From: Lachnospiraceae bacterium
GTDB taxonomy: Bacteria > Bacillota > Clostridia > Lachnospirales > Lachnospiraceae
DNA length: 6,289 bases
Assembly (NCBI GenBank): GCA_031285465.1
Contig: JAITWD010000056.1
Coordinates: 1 to 6,289, forward strand
Reading direction: 5' to 3'
Part shown: positions 1 through 4,661 of the stretch, piece by piece
Position numbering within the stretch: the first letter of the stretch is position 1
Layout: each line of letters opens with the position of its first letter
Program-made: the position numbers and the translations under genes
Notes under the pieces: model-generated
Told to the model about the DNA's origin: nothing
Seen by the model: the letters and a program-made list of their open reading frames with translations, nothing else
The model's database searches: none

Positions 1-11
1 GATGAACTCGA

Positions 12-1448
12 TCAGGTCCGAAAGGGAGAATAAAATTTACGTACAGCAAACATACACAGGCCGGTCTGTAAAAACTGACTGACCAGCAATCCCCACAAAT
101 AGCCCTGGATGCCCCAGATGGGAAGGGCCCAGAAAACAAAGGCTAAGCGTACTAGTAGACTGACGGTGCTGAAGGCAAAGGTCAGGCCGGTTTTGCCCAT
201 GCCGTTTAAAATGCTGCTAAGGGTGCTGGCGATATACATGAACGGGCACAAGAAGCTTAAGGTGATCATAAAACTGCCCGCGAGGCTGTTTTGATAGAGG
301 ACAATGCCCAACTGCTTACCAAAGAGCAGAAACAGACCGGTAAAGATACCGCCCAAAAGGGCGCCCAGTTGGATCGACTTGCGGACCGCCTTTTTAATGG
401 TGGTGGTATTGCTGGCGGCATCGGCTTCCGAGACGATCGGTAACAGTAAGACACAAATAGAGTTGGTGATGGCCGACGGAAAAAGGATCAGCGGCAGCGC
501 CATGCCGGTCAGGACGCCATAGACACCAAGGGCGGTGCTATTATCCAGCCCCGATGCCATCAGGCGGTTGGGGATATAGATGGCTTCGATACTATGTAAT
601 GAATTGATAACAATCCGGTTGAGCGACAGGGGGGCGGCGAGGGAGATCAGGCGTCGGCCGGAATCCATGAAGCGCTGATGACTAAGCAGCAGATTTTTTT
701 TGGTCAGAAATGCCGGTTGGGGATCGGCCCAGTCATCGAGGCTCTTTGCGTGGCGTGCCAGCGACAGGCTGTAGAAACGGTGACGGATGGCGATAATGGA
801 TACAACCATCGCGGCGCTTTCGCCGATGACCAACCCTAAGACGGCAAAGTTGATGGTGGGTGTCAGACCGCGGCTTTGCCCGATTTCATAGATCAGGAAA
901 ACCGATCCGACCCGGACGATCTGTTCGACCAATTGGGTGATGGCGGGAATAGCGGTTTTACGGACACCGTAAAAATAGCCGTTGATACAGGAATGGACCG
1001 TTGCCATCGGGATGGAAAAGGCAATGATCCGTAATAGCGGTGCGGTTCGCGGTTCCAATAAAAAGGTGGAGGCCAAAAAGTCGGCATTCTGATAAATGCC
1101 GATCGTACATAGAATGGACAGCGTCATGGAAATGATAAAGCCGGTGATCAGGTGTTCAGCCGACGACTTATAGTCGCGGGTAGTGGTTTCGCCGGCGACA
1201 AACTTTGAAATCGCCGTCTGCATACCGGCGACAGTAATGGAAAAGGTCAGGACTAAAATGGGGGAAGTGAGTTGGTAAATGCCCATACCCTCCGCACCGA
1301 AGAGACGGGACAAAAAGATGCGGTAAAAAAATCCGATGAAGCGGCTGACCAGTCCGGTTAGGGTAAGCATAATCGTACCGGCAACCAGCGGATTATTGAG
1401 GCGGTACTTACTTAGGGGCGAAGGTGTATGCTTAGCGGCAAATTTCAT
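12..1448 (-). CDS. SpoVB-like MOP-superfamily polysaccharide/lipid flippase
   Basis: A 478-residue integral membrane protein of the polysaccharide biosynthesis / SpoVB / MurJ-like branch of the MOP exporter superfamily. Members flip lipid-linked cell-wall or oligosaccharide precursors across the cytoplasmic membrane; B. subtilis SpoVB, somewhat longer, acts in spore cortex synthesis. Seen here: a short basic N-terminus (residues 1-20), then about a dozen hydrophobic segments. Family-typical stretches are GLVSRFIGFFYRIFLSRLFG (32-51), GMGIYQL (54-60), AGMQTAISKFVAGE (74-87), INGYFYGVRKTAIPAITQ (155-172) with EQIVRV (175-180), and SILNGMGKTG (412-421). A soluble loop rich in charged residues lies at about 222-265. 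The ATG at 1446-1448 is preceded on the minus strand by AAAGGAC (plus 1458-1464) at suitable spacing; the stop is at 12-14. It is divergent from cheX. The family call is firm. The exact role (SpoVB itself or one of the several paralogues usual in Clostridia) cannot be decided, so no symbol is given. Confidence 0.9.
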   Translation of the reverse strand: MKFAAKHTPSPLSKYRLNNPLVAGTIMLTLTGLVSRFIGFFYRIFLSRLFGAEGMGIYQLTSPILVLTFSITVAGMQTAISKFVAGETTTRDYKSSAEHLITGFIISMTLSILCTIGIYQNADFLASTFLLEPRTAPLLRIIAFSIPMATVHSCINGYFYGVRKTAIPAITQLVEQIVRVGSVFLIYEIGQSRGLTPTINFAVLGLVIGESAAMVVSIIAIRHRFYSLSLARHAKSLDDWADPQPAFLTKKNLLLSHQRFMDSGRRLISLAAPLSLNRIVINSLHSIEAIYIPNRLMASGLDNSTALGVYGVLTGMALPLILFPSAITNSICVLLLPIVSEADAASNTTTIKKAVRKSIQLGALLGGIFTGLFLLFGKQLGIVLYQNSLAGSFMITLSFLCPFMYIASTLSSILNGMGKTGLTFAFSTVSLLVRLAFVFWALPIWGIQGYLWGLLVSQFLQTGLCMFAVRKFYSPFRT

Positions 1449-1480
1449 CTTTTTTGCGTCCTTTGACTAAGTTATGGATA

Positions 1481-1509
1481 AGTATATGCCGATGCTATCG
1501 GAAAATGAA
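1481..1509 (-). promoter_or_regulatory. candidate sigma-A promoter for the flippase gene
   Basis: On the minus strand, TTCATT (plus 1504-1509) and TATACT (plus 1481-1486) are separated by 17 bases. The -10 matches TATAAT at 5 of 6 positions but the -35 matches TTGACA at only 3 of 6. Transcription would begin near 1474 and give a leader of about 25 bases that contains the ribosome binding site. It is the best candidate in the divergent spacer but weak on sequence alone. Confidence 0.33.
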
Positions 1510-1534
1510 CCGGTAGTGTGACCGGTTATTTTTG
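1508..1534 (+). terminator. GC-rich dyad followed by T-run (terminator or operator)
   Basis: AACCGGT (1508-1514) and ACCGGTT (1521-1527) form a perfect 7-bp inverted repeat around a 6-base loop, followed at once by ATTTTTG. That is the shape of a small intrinsic terminator on the plus strand, yet no plus-strand gene lies upstream. It sits between the two divergent promoters and touches the -35 of the leftward one, so an operator is an equally good reading. Confidence 0.35.
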
Positions 1535-1539
1535 CGCTA

Positions 1540-1569
1540 TTTACAGAGGAGGACACAGTATGTTATAAT
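1540..1569 (+). promoter_or_regulatory. extended -10 sigma-A promoter for cheX-cheY
   Basis: TTTACA (1540-1545, 5 of 6 matches to TTGACA) is followed after 18 bases by a perfect TATAAT (1564-1569). The -10 carries the upstream TGN extension (TG at 1561-1562). Transcription should begin near 1576 and give an untranslated leader of about 92 bases before the cheX start at 1668. This is the strongest promoter in the window. It is of the housekeeping type; no convincing flagellar sigma-D site is seen at this position. Confidence 0.72.
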
Positions 1570-1655
1570 CTTGGGAAAAGTCTGGTAATTTTCAAGACGA
1601 TCATCCGGTACAATGTATGCCCGGCAGGTGTGCTGCGAAGTATCGGTTACGGAAT

Positions 1656-1661
1656 AGGAGG
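1656..1661 (+). promoter_or_regulatory. ribosome binding site that fixes the cheX start
   Basis: AGGAGG lies 6 bases before the ATG at 1668. The upstream in-frame ATG at 1617 has no comparable site and would add 17 basic residues (rich in Arg) unlike the family, so 1668 is taken as the start. Confidence 0.85.
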
Positions 1662-1667
1662 ATCAGG

Positions 1668-2561
1668 ATGTTTGATCAATTATTTGGTAATTATCTGGTG
1701 GATACGAAACGGATCACCGCCGAACAATTTGCCGAAGTATTAGCTGTGCAAAGTACCGTACGGGTCAAGCTGGGATTGATCGCGGTAGCGGAAAAGCTGA
1801 TGACGATGGAACAGGCCGATGAGGTCAACCGGCTACAGGCAGTGATGGATAAGCGCTTTGGTGATATCGCAGTGGGGAAGGGCTACCTTACCGAGGAACA
1901 GATTTCGGCGATGCTTAAGAAACAGGGAAATATTTATATGGTCTTTGTGCAGACACTGGTGGACAACAATGTGCTGACATTGGAAGAGATCGAAGGCGCA
2001 TTGGTGGATTATCTGCAGGATATGGAACTTGCGTCTGCTGACAAGGCAGTGTTAATGAGTGGTAATATTGATGATATCATCAACCTGTTTTTACCTAAAG
2101 CGGACGAGGTTTATGCCCGCGTGTGCGGGGTTGCCATCCGGACCATCTTCCGGCTGATCGATTCGACCGCCCGGGTGGGTAAGGCATTTTGGTGCGGTGA
2201 ATATTCGACCGACCGCCTGGCGATGCAGGAGATGGACGGCGATATGCAAAGCGCGATCGGTTTTGCCGGTCAGGGTTCATGCTTGCTGGCGATCGCCAAT
2301 CCTTATGCAATGGAAGAATTTGCGGAGGTAGATCTAGACGCACTGGATGCGGTTGGTGAATTGATCAACAATATTAATGGCATGTTCTCTTCTTCACTGG
2401 CTAAAGAGGGAGTGGAGACCGATATGATCCCGCCGGCTTTCTATGATCATCCGGTTAAGATCAGCGGTAAGCGATTGTGTGTCTTCCCCATTTTTATTAA
2501 AAATGATCGTTTGGATTTTATCGTTTCAATAGATGATAAACTTAATGTTGATAAGGTATAA
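1668..2561 (+). CDS. cheX: CheX-type CheY-P phosphatase with N-terminal MshEN-like repeats
   Basis: A 297-residue soluble protein in two parts. Residues 5-115 are four helical motifs of 24 residues, each separated by 5 residues, of the MshEN / GspE-N-terminal kind. Residues from about 120 to 297 are a CheX/CheC/FliY-family domain; these phosphatases remove phosphate from phospho-CheY. The signature ExxN pair is present at E231 and N234 within DAVGELINNINGMF, in the family's long helix; the family's known mechanism uses this Glu/Asn pair to orient water on the receiver aspartate. A classical CheX is only about 155 residues, so the N-terminal domain is an addition. A CheY-like gene starts 56 bases downstream and is surely the partner. 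An AGGAGG site fixes the ATG at 1668. No signal peptide or membrane segment is seen, so it is cytoplasmic. The CheX family call is strong; the repeat-domain assignment is inferred from motif spacing. Confidence 0.85.
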   Translation: MFDQLFGNYLVDTKRITAEQFAEVLAVQSTVRVKLGLIAVAEKLMTMEQADEVNRLQAVMDKRFGDIAVGKGYLTEEQISAMLKKQGNIYMVFVQTLVDNNVLTLEEIEGALVDYLQDMELASADKAVLMSGNIDDIINLFLPKADEVYARVCGVAIRTIFRLIDSTARVGKAFWCGEYSTDRLAMQEMDGDMQSAIGFAGQGSCLLAIANPYAMEEFAEVDLDALDAVGELINNINGMFSSSLAKEGVETDMIPPAFYDHPVKISGKRLCVFPIFIKNDRLDFIVSIDDKLNVDKV

Positions 2562-2602
2562 AAGGTAGATTGGGCATAATAAGTTATTTGGACAGAAGGA
2601 TT

Positions 2603-2608
2603 AGGAGG
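2603..2608 (+). promoter_or_regulatory. ribosome binding site that fixes the cheY start
   Basis: AGGAGG lies 9 bases before the ATG at 2618. An in-frame ATG at 2570 would add a 16-residue Arg-rich tail and place this site inside the coding region; receiver domains normally begin just before the first beta strand, as they do from 2618. Confidence 0.85.
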
Positions 2609-2617
2609 AAAAGAACG

Positions 2618-2974
2618 ATGGCAAATGTTTTGATCGTAGATGATTCACGGACATCACGGAAAATATTAAGAACGATTTTGGAGCGTGCCGGACATACGGT
2701 GGTCGGCGAGGCATCAAATGGAGAAGAAGGGGTGCGGGCTTTTCAAGAGCACAAGCCTGAGGTGGTCACAATGGATGTGACCATGCCGGTGATCGATGGA
2801 GTGGAGGCGCTAAAAATGATCAAAGCACTGCGTCCGGAAAGCAAGGTTATTATGGTCACGGCGGCAGGGAAGGATAGTAAGGTTACCGAGTGTATTAAGG
2901 CGGGAGCGGATGAGTTTGTGACCAAGCCCTATGAAGATGAAGCAATTATTAATGCGATTGCGAAGATTATATAA
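2618..2974 (+). CDS. cheY: stand-alone CheY-like response regulator receiver
   Basis: A 118-residue single-domain receiver with all the residues needed for phosphorylation: acidic pair D8 D9 for Mg2+, phosphoacceptor D53 in TMDVTMP, switch Thr T81 in MVTAAG, aromatic F100, and K103 in the VTKPYE motif. There is no DNA-binding, enzymatic or other output domain, so it should act by protein-protein contact, as CheY does at the flagellar motor or other single-domain regulators do elsewhere. It follows the CheX-family phosphatase with a 56-base gap, on the same strand, and probably shares its transcript from the promoter at 1540-1569. No terminator lies between them. No kinase is nearby; its phosphodonor must be encoded elsewhere. 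Assignment to the CheY class is certain; whether the target is the flagellar motor is not shown, so the symbol is used in the family sense. Confidence 0.92.
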   Translation: MANVLIVDDSRTSRKILRTILERAGHTVVGEASNGEEGVRAFQEHKPEVVTMDVTMPVIDGVEALKMIKALRPESKVIMVTAAGKDSKVTECIKAGADEFVTKPYEDEAIINAIAKII

Positions 2975-3010
2975 TAATCATAAGCGATTATGGTTAGGCA
3001 GGAATGAATC

Positions 3011-3043
3011 TAAGGAAACACTGTTTGGATCAGTGTTTCCTTA
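3011..3043 (+). terminator. perfect 13-bp hairpin after cheY
   Basis: The arms 3011-3023 and 3031-3043 are perfect reverse complements (13 bp) around a 7-base loop, 36 bases after the cheY stop. It is the natural end point for the cheX-cheY transcript. The stem has few GC pairs at its base and is followed by ATTAGTAG rather than a run of T, so it is not a textbook intrinsic terminator and may instead protect the 3' end of the message. Confidence 0.55.
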
Positions 3044-3058
3044 ATTAGTAGAGTATGG

Positions 3059-3118
3059 CATTCAGAAGGGTATAAACTCATTCAGAAGGGCATAAGCCCA
3101 TTCAGAAAGGTAGGAACG
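3059..3118 (+). repeat. three 20-bp tandem repeats ahead of the nitroreductase start
   Basis: Three head-to-tail 20-base units begin at 3059, 3079 and 3099, each opening with CATTCAGAAGGG or, in the third copy, CATTCAGAAAGG. Copies 1 and 2 agree at 17 of 20 positions, 1 and 3 at 16, 2 and 3 at 14. The purine-rich AGAAGGG core resembles a ribosome binding site, and the last copy (AGAAAGGTAGGA) supplies the site for the ATG at 3122. Confidence 0.85.
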
Positions 3119-3121
3119 CAT

Positions 3122-3793
3122 ATGGAGATGATGGACATTGGCAAGGCAATTAAGGCGCGGCATTCGGTCCGGCAATATTTGGATAAGGCGATCACCGGTG
3201 AGGTGGAGATGAGATTGCGTCAGGAAATTGACCGCTGTAATCGTGAAGGTGGGCTAAACATTCAACTGGTCCTGGGCAATGCTGAGGCATTTAGCGGAAT
3301 AATGGCACGTTATGGCAGATTTTCCGGCGTGTCCAACTATCTGGCGCTGGTGGGACCGCGCAGTAAAAAACTGGCGGAGACGGTGGGATATTATGGCGAA
3401 CAGCTAGTTCTGTTAGCACAGCGCCTCGGCTTAAACAGCTGCTGGGTGGCGGGAACATACAGCAAAAAAAAGTGTGCGGTTACGGTTAAGGCCGGTGAAA
3501 AAATGGTATGTGTGATCGCGCTGGGGTTCGGGGCGACGGCGGGCGTCCCGCGTAAAAGTAAGGACATGGCTCAGCTACACGATGTTTCGGGAAATCTGCC
3601 GGACTGGTTCAAAGCCGGGATGGAAGCGGCGATGCTGGCACCGACGGCGATAAACCAGCAGCAGTTTAAGGTATCCTTGGTAGGAGAGGAAATCCACATT
3701 AAAGCAACCGGAGGAATCCACTCGGGCATTGATCTAGGGATTGTTAAGTATCATCTGGAGGTCGCTACGGGCAGAGTAGTGGTCAGTGGATGA
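3122..3793 (+). CDS. nitroreductase family protein (TM1586-type)
   Basis: A 223-residue protein of the FMN-dependent nitroreductase superfamily, the putative TM1586-like subgroup. These are cytoplasmic flavin oxidoreductases whose physiological substrates are mostly unknown. Seen here: the FMN-contacting start RHSVRQY (13-19); the helix YYGEQLVLLAQRLGLNSCWV (90-109), typical of the superfamily core; APTAINQQQF (173-182), the equivalent of the conserved APSAxNxQPW-like loop, placed toward the C-terminus as in TM1586 proteins; and DLGIVKYHLE (204-213), matching the closing DxGIxxxHxE signature of the subgroup. Length fits the family. The ATG at 3122 has TAGGA six bases upstream; Met3 (3128) and Met4 (3131) are alternatives with poorer spacing. 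No clear promoter is seen; transcription may start in the short region after the 3011-3043 hairpin or come from read-through of cheY. It converges with the amidase gene. Substrate cannot be predicted. Confidence 0.85.
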   Translation: MEMMDIGKAIKARHSVRQYLDKAITGEVEMRLRQEIDRCNREGGLNIQLVLGNAEAFSGIMARYGRFSGVSNYLALVGPRSKKLAETVGYYGEQLVLLAQRLGLNSCWVAGTYSKKKCAVTVKAGEKMVCVIALGFGATAGVPRKSKDMAQLHDVSGNLPDWFKAGMEAAMLAPTAINQQQFKVSLVGEEIHIKATGGIHSGIDLGIVKYHLEVATGRVVVSG

Positions 3794-3802
3794 CGAAGCG
3801 GT

Positions 3803-3862
3803 CGGTACATACAGAGTATGACCGGTGAGTGACGAGCACGGAATAACGACCGGCCGACCGGT
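3803..3862. terminator. CCGGT-rich inverted repeats in the convergent spacer
   Basis: Two small hairpins lie between the converging stop codons: CGGTACATAC with GTATGACCG (3803-3824, 9 bp with one bulged A, 3-base loop) and ACCGG with CCGGT (3849-3862, 4-base loop). CGGTCGG at 3799-3805 can also pair with CCGACCG at 3854-3860 to enclose the whole spacer. Position suggests a shared bidirectional terminator, but there is no T-run on either strand. Confidence 0.35.
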
Positions 3863-3863
3863 A

Positions 3864-4334
3864 TTAATAGCGGACACCGTCGATATGGATCAGACGGGAC
3901 AATTGATATTTATAGGTGTTTAACGGTCGGTTATCGGAATCATCGCTATGGGTGGTGATGAGGATTTCCTGGCCGTTTTCTACCACCAGGAGCGAATGCT
4001 CGAAGGTGTTACCAGTAAAGCTTAGTTGGATGACATCGCCCGGTAGGGCATATTTAATCGGTAGTTCGGTACCAAATGGACCGGGTCCTTTGTTAGTGGT
4101 TAAGAATTTATAGAGATATTCAACGCCGGACCAGGCGGCGGAACGATTGTTCTCCGAAACATAGAACCAGCCAACATCCTTAGTATAGTTCATAATACCA
4201 CTGCCAGCATAAAGGCACTGAGAAATGAAATTAGTACAATCGCCGCCGATATTGCTGAAATCATAATAAGCGGGATTACGGCTATATGCCCATAGATGAG
4301 CATAAGAAACCGCTTTAGTGGGTTCATAGATCAT
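3864..4334 (-). CDS. Amidase_6 domain protein (putative cell-wall-type amidase)
   Basis: A 156-residue single-domain protein of the Amidase_6 (putative amidase) family, papain/NlpC-fold-like cysteine hydrolases, common in Clostridia and Bacilli and often attached to secreted cell-wall proteins. Seen from Met at 4334: opening AVSYAHLWAYSRNPAYYDF (8-26), then the catalytic-cysteine signature GGDCTNFISQCL (30-41) with C33, aromatic WFYVSENN (56-63), PGDVIQLSF (98-106), H113 in FEHSLLVV as the likely catalytic His, and H129 DSDNRPL near the end. Length equals the bare domain. No signal peptide or membrane segment is visible in any possible start, so how it would reach the wall is unclear. The start could be 4334 (fits the family) or 4346 (adds MVIN, with GGAAAGG too close); the ORF also extends to 4385 without support. 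It converges with the nitroreductase gene and diverges from the ATPase. The substrate is unknown. Confidence 0.85.
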   Translation of the reverse strand: MIYEPTKAVSYAHLWAYSRNPAYYDFSNIGGDCTNFISQCLYAGSGIMNYTKDVGWFYVSENNRSAAWSGVEYLYKFLTTNKGPGPFGTELPIKYALPGDVIQLSFTGNTFEHSLLVVENGQEILITTHSDDSDNRPLNTYKYQLSRLIHIDGVRY

Positions 4335-4354
4335 ATTAATAACCATGCCTTTCC
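4332..4354 (-). promoter_or_regulatory. amidase start region with double ATG
   Basis: On the minus strand GGAAAGG is followed by one base, then ATGGTTATTA, two bases and a second in-frame ATG. The first ATG is too close to GGAAAGG, the second is 13 bases from it. The same arrangement occurs at the divergent ATPase gene (4639-4661), with 19 of 23 bases identical. Confidence 0.6.
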
Positions 4355-4393
4355 AGTACCTGCAAGCTTTGAACCGCAGGCACAAATTTGCGT

Positions 4394-4413
4394 GTGAGCG
4401 GTTTATCGCTCAC
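4394..4413 (-). promoter_or_regulatory. hairpin in the predicted amidase leader
   Basis: GTGAGCG (4394-4400) and CGCTCAC (4407-4413) form a perfect 7-bp stem with a 6-base loop. On the minus strand it extends to 9 bp with a 2-base bulge. It lies inside the roughly 100-base leader expected from the TATAAT at 4442-4447. Neither side has a T-run, so a regulatory or protective role fits better than termination. Confidence 0.4.
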
Positions 4414-4441
4414 GCTACACTTTATTTGCTACGTTACCATA

Positions 4442-4447
4442 ATTATA
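4442..4447 (-). promoter_or_regulatory. candidate -10 element for the amidase gene
   Basis: The minus strand reads TATAAT here, a perfect -10. No good -35 is found at 16-18 bases; the closest purposeful match, TTCGAC, is 21 bases upstream. If used, transcription begins near 4435 and leaves a leader of about 100 bases with two inverted repeats. Confidence 0.4.
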
Positions 4448-4528
4448 TGCGTGCAGTAAGAGGCGGGTGTCGAAAACCGATTTTTATTGATTTTCTTGAA
4501 TTAAAAAACTAAATTGAGTATGCACGAC

Positions 4529-4569
4529 TAAGGAAAAACCGATCAAATCAGCCTTTCCCTAAATTTTTT
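4529..4569 (+). terminator. imperfect hairpin followed by T6
   Basis: TAAGGAAA (4529-4536) pairs with TTTCCCTA (4554-4561) with one mismatch, over a 17-base loop, and is followed two bases later by TTTTTT (4564-4569). The shape is that of a weak rightward intrinsic terminator placed just ahead of the ATPase promoter, where it could block read-through. The stem is weak and the loop long. Confidence 0.3.
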
Positions 4570-4592
4570 GTTGAGTTTTTGTACAACGGGCT

Positions 4593-4620
4593 TTGCATTG
4601 GACGGATTACGTGCTAGAAT
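4593..4620 (+). promoter_or_regulatory. extended -10 promoter for the Ca-ATPase gene
   Basis: TTGCAT (4593-4598) is followed after 16 bases by TAGAAT (4615-4620), a 5 of 6 match to TATAAT, with the TGN extension (TG at 4612-4613). Start of transcription would be near 4627, giving a leader of about 32 bases. The -35 is weak, as is common with extended -10 promoters. Confidence 0.55.
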
Positions 4621-4638
4621 GGTGAATAAATCAGGATT

Positions 4639-4661
4639 GGAGAGGTATGGTTATTAGGATG
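4639..4661 (+). promoter_or_regulatory. ATPase start region with double ATG
   Basis: GGAGAGG (4639-4645) is followed by one base, then ATGGTTATTA, two bases and a second in-frame ATG. ATG 4647 has AGGA (4633-4636) ten bases upstream; ATG 4659 has GGAGAGG thirteen bases upstream and begins the protein with MKQEY as family members usually do. Confidence 0.6.

Larger units (their letters stand above)
4335..4658. other. divergent intergenic region between amidase and Ca-ATPase
   Basis: The 324 bases hold no credible gene. From left to right: the amidase start region, a CCTGC/GCAGG inverted repeat (4359-4380), the GTGAGCG hairpin (4394-4413), a leftward TATAAT, an AT-rich stretch (about 4475-4575) with a 9-base direct repeat AAAACCGAT (4473-4481 and 4535-4543), an imperfect hairpin with a T6 run (4529-4569), a TTGTACAA palindrome (4579-4586), the rightward ATPase promoter and the ATPase start region. 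Confidence 0.7.

Noticed and set aside
1468..1493. Sigma-D-like element TAAG-N16-GCCGAT upstream of cheX
   Set aside because: Only the first six bases of the -10 match, the -35 is imperfect, the spacing is slightly long, and a much better sigma-A promoter lies closer to cheX.
1545..1568. Mini-ORF ATG TTA TAA behind a strong AGAGGAGG
   Set aside because: It coincides with the promoter spacer and the TATAAT of the cheX promoter; the Shine-Dalgarno-like stretch lies upstream of the predicted transcription start and so would not be in the message.
1617..1667. Upstream in-frame ATG extending cheX by 17 residues
   Set aside because: No ribosome binding site, an Arg-rich extension not matching the repeat period that begins at residue 5, and an excellent AGGAGG placed for the ATG at 1668.
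2095..2343. 82-codon minus-strand frame inside cheX
   Set aside because: Pro/Arg/Ser-rich antisense shadow of a confident coding region, with no start signal.
4447..4512. 21-codon plus-strand ORF in the amidase-ATPase spacer
   Set aside because: No ribosome binding site precedes its ATG, it overlaps the leftward -10 candidate, and the peptide has no distinguishing feature.
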